From Austropuccinia psidii (lineage: Eukaryota > Basidiomycota > Pucciniomycetes > Pucciniales > Sphaerophragmiaceae), in assembly GCA_023105745.1 (NCBI GenBank), contig JALGQZ010000009.1:13130564-13194563 (forward strand): a DNA stretch of 64,000 nucleotides, written 5' to 3'. The notes beneath the pieces are model-generated. The model searched no databases. It saw only the letters and a program-made list of their open reading frames with translations, and was not told the DNA's origin. Made by a program: the position numbers and the translations under genes. Positions 36,069 to 48,272 of the stretch are shown here, piece after piece; position 1 is the first letter of the stretch, and the number at the start of each line of letters is the position of its first letter.

Positions 36069-38308
36069 TGGAAGAAAACTACATCCCACTAGAGACCAAT
36101 TCACAGGCCAAAACACCAGTGACACCCTCAGAACCAGAGGGCAGCAAGGGCAAAGGAAAGAGGAACAGTGAAGGCCTCATGACAGCAAAAAAGTGGACAC
36201 CCACTGCCACTCAGAGGAATAGAGCACCACAAAACTCTGCTTCAATACAAGGTAAACCAACCTTAACCACTTGTACAGGGAAGATTACCATAATTAACCC
36301 AGTTTTAACCTCTAAAGGTAAATTGCCAAAATCAGCAGACAAAAAATTTGTACAAGGCACAGTCAAAGGTAGATACCCTAAGAACATAAAGTTTTTGACT
36401 GCTTGCAAACACTGATATGTCACCTGGACACCTCAGAAAACTTGGCTTCCAAAGGAACCAACCAGAGGAAAGAGAAGGCTTGTCCAGAACCAGAAGACCT
36501 GGAAGAGGACATCTTTGACACAGTGGTGGATGGCAAGACACTGAGGGAAATCATACCCACCTTGCCATTAACTTTCCAATTCAACAGGAACCTTAAGCCA
36601 GAGGACTGGAAAGATATGGATCAAGTTCTTCAGCTCCACCAACTCCTCAAAGATTTATTTCAATGGAGCATGGACAACAAGAGGTTCAACCTGGCATCCC
36701 ACTGGGCTGAACTTGGAGCAAGTTTCCAGAAGATTTGTCTCAAAGAGATAGACTTCAAAGACCTTATGGTAATCACCAAAGGTTGGAATCCCACCAGGCA
36801 GATCAGACTCCTGGAGGTGAGGGCAAACAGGATAAGGGAGAATAAAGCCACTATACAAGCTATAGAAGAACAGTTAACCCAGACAGGGCCTACTCAGATT
36901 CCTTCAGGCTCACAAGGAGCAGGCCAAATCAGCTCTCCAGTGGCTTCACCCCATTCATAAACCAACAGATCAGTGGCCAAGAGTCACCATTCTTCACAAT
37001 CCCAGGAAGTTTCCAGGAGAAGACAAGGATACAAGGGCAAAAACAAGACCACCTTCAGCCAGAGGAAGAGAGAGTCAGACCCAATGATCCAGAAGCTGTT
37101 AGATTTGGTGAAAGAATTGCACAAGAACCAGAATTCCTATCAATAGAAATACTACCCTCACTCAGATTGAACATAATGTTGTCACACCTGAGAGTAACCT
37201 AAACAGTGATGCACTGTGGTTACAAATGTCCCAATATGCTGAGCAAACTCAAAAGCAGTTTGCAGAACTTGAGGCAAGCCATGAGAGGATAAAAGAATTC
37301 ACAGCCTCCATGGAAAAAATTGTTAAAACCGTTCAAGAAGGACATGATCAATTGAGCAAAGCCTCTTAAGAGACCAACAAAAGACTGAATCCAGTCTTTG
37401 AAGAACAACACCACAGAAAAAAGGGACAGGGATTGTCTGGATCAAGACATAAAAAAACTGTTTAATGTCTACCATAACATGAAGCCCCAACCACAAGGCC
37501 ATGTTATGGATAATCCATATCACCAAGATGACATTAAAACAGATGCCATGTTGGTGAATAAGGAAAGATCTCCATCTCAATACCAGGATGGAGATAATAT
37601 GTCTTATTCTGAGAAGGAAGCTTTGAAACAGCTTCCTGAGGCCTCAAGCTGGCCCAAATTCTCTGGAAATGGAGAATATGATTATATGGAGCTCATAGAT
37701 TATATTGATTGACTCTTCATTGATGTACCAAGCATACAAGACTACTGGATTACTGCTAGACTTAATACAGCATTTAAAGGACATGCTAGTATTTGGTACA
37801 CAGAAATGAAAGAAGTCTATGGCAGAAGAAACTGGCCATTCTGGAAGAGTCAAATCATCCAGAAGTACAGTAATAATACCTGGATATGGCAAAAGACCAT
37901 GTCATTTGAAAATGTCAAATACTCTTTGTACAAAGATCCATATTAGTGGTGTCTTAGACAGTCTAAAAGACTCAAAGACATTGATCCTCAAATGAACATT
38001 TAGATGAGGAATCACAAACTCCTGACACAAATGCCAGGAGAACTAGAGCATTCAGTAAAATTCAGATGCAACCACAATTGCACTCTAGATGACATTGCAA
38101 ATACCTTACAATATGTAAGGAAAAGAACTAATATAGGGAAATAAACCCCATATAAAAGCAGTGGTTTCAAAGAGAAACAACCTTTCAGGGTAGAGTTTAA
38201 AGACAAAAAGAGAGAAGGGGTGGCAGAAGTGGCAAAGAAGAAAAATTCTTGTCAAAACTGTGGTTCAACAGACCACTATGGCAACAACTTTCCAAAGGCA
38301 AAAAAAAA
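36069..38308 (+). pseudogene. gag: gag of element C, broken
   Basis: Open from 36069 to 36368; then an inferred 68-bp phase-1 intron (36369-36436, GTAGAT to ACCTCAG) restores the frame to the open stretch that runs to the stop at 36958. That exon holds a conserved DxxVLQLHQLLKDLFQW region. Coding continues past stops at 36958 and 37143. A coiled-coil-like stretch (about 37200-37370, Glu/Gln/Lys-rich) follows, then a frameshift near 37395 and the capsid start (WPKFSGNGEYDYMELIDYID), interrupted by TGA near 37710. The rest of the capsid lies at 37711-38150. The knuckle from 38250 reads C-Q-N-C-G-S-T-D-H-Y-G-N-N, with the final Cys changed to Asn. Frame changes at the A9 run 38300-38308. Confidence 0.8.
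36369..36436 (+). other. Inferred gag intron, element C (68 bp)
   Basis: Donor AAAG/GTAGAT, acceptor CACCTCAG/AA. The upstream frame ends in a stop inside the interval and the downstream frame differs; removing 68 bp joins them in phase 1 (G + AA gives Glu), with no other change needed. Confidence 0.6.
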
Positions 38309-41300
38309 GTGTATGCCAATGAGAAAGTCCCAGAGGAGGGATCTCTAACAGAGGATTCTGAATCAGACACTATGGGTGATTCCATCAGAAAACAATCTGA
38401 TGATGACCAAGACCCAAGAGAAGATTTACTAGTGGAATACCAAGAAGAAGCCCCACTAGAAATCCCAGACATACAGTTGGAAGCAGGCATGCCACAAGAT
38501 ACTTCCAAAAAAAACTTGTGCAAACACACACAAGATGCACAAACATTCCTGGTTACACCAACCAAAGTAATGGCATACATACATGGAAAAGCCACAAAAA
38601 AAACTGTTTGTATTTACAATGATCAACATCCATTGATCATTGACAGTGGAGCACACTGCTCCATAGTGGCCAGAAATTATCTGGAAAACCACTTCCCAAA
38701 CTGGGTAAACCAGCTCTTGCCCACCAAGGCAAAGAACTTCAAGAGTGCATCATGGAAGATGACTTCCATTGGGACAATTATCAAAGAGATAATTATACCC
38801 CATAAAAAAGGTAACATCAGACTTAACCCAGAGTTTGTTGTGCTTGATGATTCCTGCATCCAAGGGATTTTTCTGAGAATAGATTACCAGAGGATGTATG
38901 GTATAGATATTTACAATAGTAAAGACAGGCACATTACCATTGTTACCAACAAGGAAAAGAAAATTTCACTTGATATATACCAAATATCTGCCCAAGATCC
39001 TCTTGAAAAACTACTGAATGAATTCAGAGAGGGAAAATTTAGCACTACCCTCACCAGTAAACAGAAACTAAGTTTACTGAAAATGCTGAGAAAGAATAGG
39101 CCAGAATTTGCCATTGGTGAAGAACCATTAGGCAAAATCAGAGGCCATGATACAGAATTATATCTGGATGTGGAAGGACCTTATCCACCCATGCTCAGGA
39201 GACCTCCTTACCCAGAAAGTCTGAACACCAGGAAGTAAATTGAAAAACATATTGATGAACTCCTGGACATGGATTTCATCAGAAAGATTGGACACAATGA
39301 AATAGTGGAAATTAAAACACCTGTCCTGATCACCTGGAATGATGGAAAGTATAGGCTGTGTGGAGATTTCAGAGCCCTGAATAACTACACCAAAGCTGAC
39401 AGGTACCCTATACCCAGGATACCTCATGCCTTAGACAAACTGGCAAAAGCCAAATACATAACCAAAATGGATTGTATAAAGGCTTCCACCAGAACCACCA
39501 GAATGGAGTTAAGCCAAACTCCATTAAATTACTCAGAATCATATGCAATATGGGCATATATGAGTACACCAGGATGCCATTTTGAATCAAGAATGCACCA
39601 GCCCACTTCCAAAGGATGATGGACACCATATTTCAAGAAGAAAGATTGGAAGGCTGGATGGTAGTATATATTGATGACATCATTATATACTCAGAGACAT
39701 TGGAAGACCATGTGCAGTACATAGACAGAGTACTAAGTAAATGCACACCCATCAATCTGAAAATTTCACTCAAAAAGTGCAATATTGGCAAACAAGAGCT
39801 ATTGGCTCTAGGACATAAAGTCTCAGGTCTTTTTCTGGAAATTGACCAGAACAAAGTAGCAGCAGTAATACAAAAACCAGTACCAAAAAGCATCAAAGAG
39901 ATGCAATCCTTCCTTGAGTTTGCTAGCTACTATAGAAACCACATCAAAAGGTTTGCCCACATAACTAGTAGTTTTTACAAGCTATGTTCAAAAGATGTAG
40001 TTTTTGAAATTACCAAGGAAAGAAGAGATGCATATGAGAGGATCAAACATGAACTCAAAAATGCACCTGTGCTCATCTTGCCTGACTTTGAACTACCATT
40101 CAAGTTATACATAGATGCAGCATGCAGCCAAGGCTTGGGAGAAGCACTTGACCAGAGACAAATTGTGGATGGTGAACCAAGAGAGGGAGTAAGATGTTAC
40201 ATCTCTAGGCAGCTGAAAGATTCAGAAGCCAGGTATGGGGTCACCCAGACTGAATGTCTATGCTTAGTCTGGGCTCTAGAGAAGCTTCATTATTATTTGA
40301 AGGGTGCAGTATTTGAATTCTACACAGACTGCACAGCCTTGAAGTCTCTACTAAGCATGAATACTACAAATAGACACATTCTGAGGCAGAAAATAGCCAC
40401 CCAGGAGTATAGAGGGAATATGACCATCATATACAAAGAAGGTAAAAGCCATAACAATGCAGATGGCCTCAGAAGATGGCCATTGGATAATGTCAAAAGC
40501 AACCCAGCTTATGCCCCTGAAGTAGCAGGTAAAATTCCTATCCATTTCATGGAAATAGACAGGAAGAAAAATTCAGATTTTCTGAATGGGCACCAGAAAG
40601 TGGTACCCCAGACAGTGGAAACACTGATTCAGAAGGAACAGAGACTCCTATATTGGGAATAAGCTCCTCAGAACTGCACACTGAATTCCTCAATGCAGTG
40701 GTGAAGAGATATGCCAAACACAAACAGTGTGGCATATTGTTGCAACTCCTTCAAAAAAAATACAGGAGCCCAGAACTGGAATCCCAGTTAGAGGAACCCT
40801 GGTTGAGGGACTATAAGGACAATAAATTTTCCCTTATAGATGGCCTGGTCTACTATAGAGAGAAGCACACTAGTGCACTCACAATAATAGACAGAGACCA
40901 TATATCCTTGATCCTGCAGGAGTACCATGACTGCCCCTATATGGGACACATGAGTGAATACAGGACTAAGGAGGGGGTAGCAAGCACTGCTTGGTGGCCC
41001 AAATGGGAACAAGAGTTGAGTCAATACATCAACACTTGTGAAAGATGCCAAAAGGCAAACAGGAAACATGGGAAGAATTGTGGGCTACTTCAATATATAG
41101 AAGAACCCAAACACCCATGGGAAACCATCAACATGGACTGGGTTACAGTACTTGTCCCAGTAGGCAAAGAAAACTTTAATGCCTGCTTAATCATAGTTGA
41201 TAGGTTCAGAAAGAATATGTGGTGCCTACCATGTCACAAGGAGGAAACAGCTATGGATACTTCTCTGTTATTCTTGAACAACATTATATATACCTGTGGA

Positions 41301-42224
41301 GTCCCTAAGATCATCATCAGTGATAGGAACCCAATGTTCACATCTGAATTTTGGACAAACTTGTATGACATGCTTGGCACCAAGCTTGCATTTTCCACAG
41401 CTTACCATCCACAAACAGATGGATTAGCTGAAAGGATGATACAGAAAATGTAGGACATCCTTAGAAGATTCTGTTCCTATGGCATGGAATATAAGGACCA
41501 TGAAGGTTACACCCATGACTGGGTTACCCTTCCACCAGCAGTCCAACTAGCTTATAACACAAGTCAGCACCCTACCACAGGAAAAACACCTTCACTGGTA
41601 GAGAGGGGGTAGAATCCTCTATTGCCTGTGGATCACTTGAAGAAAAATATTCTGACCATCCAACCCACAGCCAAAGATTTCCATGAAATGTGGAAGAGGG
41701 CTTGTGACACAGCTGCCAAATGCCTAGCTGAGGCAAAATAATATAATAAGTAGAGGTGGGACAAATCACACATGGAACCTGACTTTAAAGAAGGGGACCA
41801 AGTGTTAGTGTCTACACTGAACTTTGATAATCTCAAAGGACCTAAGAAAATGAGAGACTCATTTGTAGGGCCCTTCACCATCATTAAATTTATAGGGAAA
41901 AATGCAGTGGAAGTCAAACTCACAGAGGAATTTTCCAGGAAACACCCAGTCTTTCCAGTGAGTTTAGTCAAGCCATACTTCCAGAAAAAGGAGGATAAAT
42001 TCCCCTCCAGGAAGAAGAACCTCACCCCACCAGAAATAGTGGAAGTGGAGGACTCCCCTGGACCTGTGAAGAAAATTATCAAGGCCAGGAATATCAGACT
42101 TAATGGTAAATATCATAGAAAGTACTTAGTCAGATTCAAGAACCAGACAGCTGATAAGGACAAGTGGTTGGAAGAGGATGCCATACCAGATGGGAACCTT
42201 CATTTAAGGAGATTCAGAGCCTAG
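38309..42224 (+). pseudogene. pol: pol of element C, few lesions
   Basis: Protease: DSG at 38642-38650 in IIDSGAHCSIV. The first frame stays open to the stop at 39236. The RT continues in the same frame to a frameshift near 39480, then the frame 39616-40662. YIDD is at 39667-39678. RNase H keeps Asp (YIDAA), Glu (TECL), Asp (YTDC) and Asp (NNADG). A frameshift near 40650 leads to integrase: zinc residues H, H, C, C present (YHD, GHMS, CERC), catalytic Asp (MDWVT), Asp (SDRNP) and Glu (DGLAERM) all present. Stops at 41451, 41611, 41738 and 41750 interrupt the C-terminal part. The chromodomain (about 42063-42222, KYLVRFKNQTADKDKWLEED) is open to the TAG at 42222. Arginines use AGA/AGG only. Confidence 0.9.
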
Positions 42225-42263
42225 AGGAGAACTGAACATTCTCATCATTGATGAGCCTTTCTT

Positions 42264-42275
42264 AGAGGGAGGGTA
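42264..42275 (+). other. Polypurine tract of element C
   Basis: AGAGGGAGGGTA abuts the 3' LTR. It differs from the GGTGGTAGGGAA of A and B. Confidence 0.7.
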
Positions 42276-43647
42276 TGTCAGCCTGTGACTCAAAACCAGA
42301 GCACAAGCATGACAGCCAAATACCATAAATCAATGGTAGAGCCAAGATACCACCAAAACATGGATCTGAGCCAAATAAGCTGAAAAGGTATCAAAAGGAA
42401 GAGGAAACTCACCCTTTTCCAAATATATAAGTCCCATCACCATAGGACAAAGAATAACAAAGTTATTCCTGCTCAAAGTTGTTGCTGAGCATAAACCTTA
42501 ATTTTCACCTCTCATCTGAAGTACAGAGTAAGAGGCTTAAGCCCATCAAATTGGTATTAAAAATGAAGCCCTCAGTCAAGGATATCTAATGGGACCAGCC
42601 AAACTGAGCTAGCACCAGTATTACAGAGGTTATGGCCAAATTCAGGCCAAATAAGGGTGAATAAAATATTCACCTCTCATCTAACTTCTACAGTTTAAGT
42701 GTGAGATACCCAAAGTCAGGCCTTTTTGGAAATAGAAAAATCAGGGATATCTGATGGTTCCATTCATTTCCCCATATCTCATCTAGAACAAAAGTTATAA
42801 GGCAAACAAGCCCAATACAGCTCTTTGCCTAAACCACACATATGTACAAAACTCTTTCACATGGCATAACTTTGCCATATTAAATGATAGCCATATTTAA
42901 TGAGGTACCATTTTGTAGAACACACAAAGGGCTACACAATGAACCAATTTTGAGGTTGATATCTCAAAAACTGACAACGTCATGGCTGTTTTAACATCAA
43001 AATCCCACAGTTTGGCCAATACAGCCTTACCATGGAATAATATTCCATAAATATGAATATGAGGTGTCAAATAGACAAATAAGCTTGTTTTTACTTCAAT
43101 ACCTCATAGTTAATTAAGTACTGGGGTCCCATACAGGTTTTGTAAATCATTCTATGTGTCATACACATCAGAATCAGGCTATGTGGTCCCCAGATGAAAA
43201 TTTTCACCCTGTATTGGTGAAAACTACCTAGATGTGGTTACAAAACCACATCTGAGCCCAATACAGGCTATACGGGCTTTGTAAAAACCACAAGCCAGTA
43301 ATTGGGAGTGAAGAATCTTCACTTCCTCTACATGGGAAGGTCTAGAAGCCTTTTCACCCCATTTTAGGATAAAAGGAGGCCTTTTCAATGCCAGAAAAGG
43401 AATCCCCATCCTGCTGTTGAATTCCTATGTAGTAAAACTGTCAAAAACAGCTATAATTTAAATCTTAGTATTGTAGTCTTTATTATTGTAACCCAACAGG
43501 TAAAGCTGCACCCAGGGCTTTCAATAGCGCTCACCACCCCTAATTCTCATTAGTAAAGCCCTTTTTAAAATACTTTTATCCATGTCACAGTCATAGTTAA
43601 GGTTGTAAATAGCCTTATTAGCTCTTTATCATAGACTTAGCCTGACA
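42276..43647 (+). repeat. 3' LTR of element C
   Basis: 1372 bases, same ends and internal order as the 5' copy. Small deletions account for the 29-bp difference. Confidence 0.93.
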
Positions 43648-44806
43648 ATTAATTGGTAATTAGCCTTAAAATTGTTTTTTTAATTATTCTGAAAGAACAT
43701 TAAGATTTTTTTAAAAATTGATTAAATATCCAGTTTTACATATTTCCACTTGACACTTTATTTTTGAGTTGCTCATGTAATTACCTTTGATATAAATAAA
43801 CTTATTTTTTATTTGAGCTTATCATAATTAATTAAAAGAAGGATTAAAGCTACTTGGAGTTAAGAATAACACTGGTAACTTTAAATTGGAATGAAAAATA
43901 AGTTAAGAACCTTCTTTTAAGCATAGGTGTTCAGTTTTTACCTGGGCATGCCCTCTATATCCACTATTAATCATGAGAGCTTCTCTGAAGGAATAAAAAG
44001 AGCCTTTAAATTACCATTTTTTACAGTAATAACAATAATAATCATCCATTCAATTAGACATTTTAAAAAGGTATTATTTTATTTAATATCAAATATTATA
44101 TTATTAAAGTAATCCTCAAGTTATTTTACTTTTTATAAATTATGAATAAGGAATTAAAATCATAGAATTCAGATTATATTTTTTTAATAGCCAATAATAG
44201 ATTTTATTATATCAAATTTTTCTCTTAAAATATCTTTTAAACCCACAAATTTCATCTAAAAACTGTTAAGTCTTCTTTTATCATAGAAAAGTTGTCTTTA
44301 TCTTTTGAAATCATGCTTTTTGGGGTATGTTTCACTCATAAAAAGTAGTTCATACTATAACTGTTGTTTTCTGACTTATTGTATTAAATGAATCTTTTAA
44401 GTGAGCTTTCTCTGAATTTCTATATCTTTTTTTTCTAGTATTAGTTTTTCTTATATAGAATTCCTCTATAACATTTATCTTTGAACAGTGTATGTGATAT
44501 GTCCTTTATAAATAATATTATTTTCCACATATAATTGTCTCATTAAGACCTTTTTATTTCTCATTATTATAACTGTCAGTGACTATAATGATTATAGAAT
44601 AATTCTAATTTATTATAATTCTTAAGATTTTTTTATTATTATATTTTATTATAAGTCAATTCCTTCCTTACATAATTATCTTTAATAATTGTATTAATTT
44701 GTGGTTATAATATTTAATTATCTTATATTTTTTACTGAGGGAATTCATAGTACTCTTTATATCTTATACTATTATCAAGATTTTTATAGAAAAACTTTAC
44801 AATATG

Positions 44807-45839
44807 TATTTTTAAAAAATTACTGTGGAATTCTTCTTGATGGATGGAAAAAGATAGTGGTGAGTGAAACTAAAATTTAGTTTAAATCAGCGAAAGAATT
44901 TCTTTAGATGAATTGACAATATTCCATGAAAAGGTGAAATTTAAGCTAAGGAAAAGCTTTGATCTGTTTTATAAATAGCTAGTCATGAACTTGGATAGCA
45001 TATGTCAAGGGGGTATGTGTTGTAAATGTGGAATATGATCTATATTTATAATTCAATTAAGCAACATTTACTATGAAAAAAGGTAGCACCTTCTGGAATT
45101 TTCCATAGTTTCAACCTTTTTCAAACCTTCTTAAAACCATAGTCAAACCTTGCCTCAATGGAAAAAAAATTTGGTCATATTCCAAGCCACAAGTTTTATA
45201 CATTTGGACAAATTGAATTACAATTTTATACAGCAGAATGAAATGAAATTATTTAACTTCAAATATTCTTCAGCTTTCCAATTATTGTGAATAAAATTCT
45301 TTGTTATTCCTGTTAATCTATGTAGTCTAAAAACTTCAAAAAATGCATTGTATTATGAATTTTTTTGTAAATTTCTTTTTAAAACAAGCCTGCTTACATG
45401 ATTCCAAAATTGCATGTAAATACTTTGGATTTCACCTGTACAGGTCTTGGAAATTATGAAGTCTTATAGATTACTCATAAAAATTCTTTGATAATTCATG
45501 AAAGTGGTTTGAACAGAGCTTAAGAATATTTTCATTAGTTTATCTTACAGTTTTTCAAAGCTAATTCTGCTTCCATTGATTTTTTTTAAAAAATACAATG
45601 CTTTTAGAAGTTCCTTTGGGCCTCACATGCTTGGAATTTAGAAAAGAGTAAGGAAGAAATCAATGAAAAAGTAAAAAATTCAAACAATTTCACATTAATT
45701 GAAAAAAATTAATCATGGTTATTTTAATGCTTGCTTTTTGTGTCCTATTTGTGAACAAAATAGGCCATAAAACTACAGTACAGAAAAAAAGGAAAAAAGT
45801 GTCAAAAACTGAGAATAATTTTTTTAAATTTGTTTGTGT
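44807..45839. other. AT-rich DNA between elements B and E, no gene recognised
   Basis: About 1 kb with stops in all frames and no repeat boundary other than the flanking elements. Bases 45840-45844 (GTTTC) are the left target duplication of element E. Confidence 0.6.
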
Positions 45840-45844
45840 GTTTC

Positions 45845-47821
45845 TGTGAGCCTTTGAGATATGACCACATATCCAAAAAGGTCACAAAATAACCTTATAA
45901 TAATTATTCTAATAATAAGAATTAAAAATATTATCTTATAATAGGTAAAAATGCCATAAATAGGCATAAATTATTTATTAACTCAGAACCTAATAAATAA
46001 ACATTTGGAAGAAATTATACAATTACATTTTGTGGCATAAAATACACATATAATTCTTTTATGTCATATCTGTAAAGATAATACTTACTGTGTAATAAGC
46101 AAAAATGCCATAAAAAGGAATAAATTCTTGTTTATTTCAGAAAAAAATAAAATAACATGTGAAATAAATTGCACCATTGGGTTCCCCACGAAAGCCTGCA
46201 CATATAACATTTTTATGTCATATCTGTAAAGTAAATACTTAAGTAAATAACCTGAATATATGCACTTTTATGATTGGCACATATATTCATGGTTTTTAGC
46301 TTATATATCTTTAAATATAAATAATAGAGAGTTGAACAAAAAAAAGCTTACATTTAATTGCTGTAGGAATAAAGATATGAAATTTATTTGACAAGATATA
46401 AACAAGGTTATAGCTTGTAAGGGTTTATTGAATAAAATTGCTACAGCTGTTGACCACTTTGTTGTGAAAATGGTCCAAACTCAAAAGTAACTGGATATTC
46501 AAGCTCTACCAGTTCATACGTGAATAGCTTTTTTATATCATTATATTCAGGGTACAGCCCCCCTGAAATCATGGTTTGAAGTATAAAATAGTAAGTTTTG
46601 ACAGAAAAGATGAGCTACAAGAAAAATCATCAAAAATGGAGTTTTGATGATGTAATAAAATTCTCTTGGAAGTTTAATAATGAAATTCCAAACTATAAGA
46701 ACACACTCTTTGAATTTCTGTAGAGCATATAACCTAAGAGGTATTAATGATCAAAGTTTAAGCTTAAAATTGATCATTTATGATCACTCACTGTAATCTT
46801 ATTTTAGGCTTAACAGTCATATAAGTGATGAAACTGGTGAATACTATTCTATTATGATTAATAATATTGAAATCCACAAATTTTAGGCTTCTTCCAAGTC
46901 TATGATTTCATAAAACATAGAGGAATAGTGATAACTCTAAATAATGGTGTAATAATGAGATAATATGGTCTAATTATGATGTAATTGTCACTAAACCTTA
47001 GACTATTGATGAATTCCAGTGGATAAAATCATTAAACATCTACTAGAAGCCTGTTGGACTCTAGGAGGGAGGAATTTACTATAGATAGAGCTTTTTTTAC
47101 TCTATTTCCCCCTCAGAAGCAACAAAAACATTAAATTTTTAAAACCAAAGGTAAAAGCTTTCTTCTTTTTATATGAAGCTGCTATATATTCAAAGAATCA
47201 ATTTAATACTTATTATAATCATCAATTTTTACATGATTAAATCAATTTCTAATTTTTTTTATTAAATTTCTCTAAAAATTTCTAATTCCACATAAAAACA
47301 AAAATATTTGTAATTTCTTTTAATTTTTAGTTTAAATACAATTTAAATAGAGTTTATTTATATTTTTTGGTGTAAAATTATTCAAAAAATATTCTATTAA
47401 ATATTAAAAGTAGGTTATTTTCTCTTTATTATTATTTTTTTAATAATTCTCAAATTAATATTAATAGTATTTATATTAATTCATAACTTTAATATTAGTA
47501 ATATTATTGTTATAATTGTTTTCTATTATTAAAAAACCATTCCCTAGGCCTCTATTATTTTTTTGTAACAATAATGAAGTGCTATAAATATATTAATTAT
47601 CATATATTAATACATTTATTTTATTATGTTAATATTTTTTAATATAGGATTTATATTATTATATGCATTTAATAGCATAAATATTTCATGCCATAATTAT
47701 AATAATTTTTGATTATTATAATTATCTTCTATCTTATTCTTTCAATTTCATAAGGACATTCATAGTACAATAAGTAAAATATTGGTAATCTTTATTTATT
47801 GTTTCATAGTCAAACCTTAAA
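45845..47821 (+). repeat. 5' LTR of element E
   Basis: Its order matches the 3' LTR: TATGACCACATATCC near the start, AAAATGCCATAAATAGGC, CCTGCACATATA, GGTTATAGCTTGTAAGGG and TTTCATAGTCAAACC at the end. The terminal C is mutated (TTAAA for TTACA). Confidence 0.9.
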
Positions 47822-47823
47822 TT

Positions 47824-47839
47824 TGGGGGCCTGGCCATG
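47824..47839 (+). other. Primer binding site (PBS) of element E
   Basis: TGGGGGCCTGGCCATG, 2 bases after the LTR. Read as the complement of a tRNA 3' end it gives CCA, discriminator C, acceptor strand CCAGGCC and T-stem CATGG, a good tRNA-like length of 16. The tRNA is not identified. Confidence 0.6.
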
Positions 47840-47990
47840 ATATTTACTTAAAAAGACCTTTGAAAAAAGATTCAAATTGGGTTTATACAATGAAAATTAT
47901 AAATATTATAATAAAAGTATTTAATAATTTTATATTTATTGATTTTAAAAGCTATTGAGGCATTTGGAAAGCAATTGTACTGTCTTACAC

Positions 47991-48039
47991 ATGGTTTTTC
48001 ACATCCTTAGACTTGCAAAAACCTCTTTGAGTGACTCTA
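47991..48039 (+). pseudogene. Candidate gag exon 1 of element E, with ATG
   Basis: ATG at 47991 opens 16 codons plus one base (MVFHILRLAKTSLSDS), followed by GTAATT. It is homologous in sequence, position and length (49 bases) to blocks in A and B. Joining to the acceptor TTTTTTAG at 48272 is phase 1 and continues into the open exon 48273-48422. Without splicing this frame ends at a TAA within 10 bases. Confidence 0.5.
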
Positions 48040-48272
48040 GTAATTAAAAAAGATATTTATAAACTAAAAATAAATTCATATTATAATTCAATTTCAAAAA
48101 AATCATCTTAATTTTTATTTTATTCTTTAAAAATAAAAAATACAATAAAAAATCAGTTTTTTCATTTCTCTTATTTCTTAAGATATAAAAGCAATGTTTA
48201 CGTGGAAATTGCAATATTTTCTCATAGATAACACTTATTATAAAAAGACTTATATTTATTTGTCTTTTTTAG

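Larger units (their letters stand above)
34040..43647 (+). mobile_element. Element C: full-length Ty3/gypsy chromodomain retrotransposon, least decayed in the window
   Basis: 9608 bp with LTRs 34040-35440 and 42276-43647, both starting TGTCAGCCTGTGACTC and ending GCCTGACA. The target duplication ATTAA is perfect (34035-34039 and 43648-43652). It has a PBS, PPT and one gag-pol set with intact catalytic motifs for protease (DSG), RT (YIDD), RNase H and integrase (D, D, E), but each region carries stops or shifts. The LTRs differ at roughly one base in eleven over the first 175 bases by eye. The coding region is richer in G+C than A, B or E. It inserted into the 3' LTR of B. Confidence 0.95.
23002..44801 (+). 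mobile_element. Element B: degenerate Ty3/gypsy chromodomain retrotransposon with nested insertions
   Basis: Close relative of element A, sharing LTR ends (TGTGAGC...CTTTACA or CCTTACA), PBS, PPT and gag-pol. A perfect 5-bp target duplication ATATG flanks it (22997-23001 and 44802-44806), which proves that the LTR pieces on either side of element C belong together. Without insertions its LTRs are about 2115 and 2072 bp. Its 5' LTR holds a solo LTR (24274-25705) and its 3' LTR a whole element C (34040-43647). All proteins are broken and the RT active site is changed (YIED). Confidence 0.92.
33117..44801 (+). repeat. 3' LTR of element B, split by element C
   Basis: Left part 33117-34039 (starts TGTGAGCCTGTG), right part 43653-44801 (ends AAACTTTACA); 43648-43652 is the second copy of the target duplication of C. 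Joined length is about 2072 bp, matching the 5' copy without its insert. The split point GGATTAA/TTGGTAATTAGCC is continuous in the 5' LTR near 23946. Confidence 0.9.

Noticed and set aside
38300..38309. Slippery-type A AAA AAG heptamer in the right phase for a -1 gag-pol frameshift in element C
   Set aside because: Element E reads from the knuckle into the linker in one frame, with only a stop before the protease. As far as I recall, related rust elements are continuous here too. Loss of one A in a homopolymer explains the shift more simply.
38197..38595. Reverse-strand frame of 132 codons opposite element C pol
   Set aside because: It lies antisense to the protease region, whose forward frame has a clear motif; typical shadow.
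41633..42082. Reverse-strand frame of 149 codons opposite the C integrase end
   Set aside because: Antisense shadow of a recognisable forward chromodomain/integrase region.
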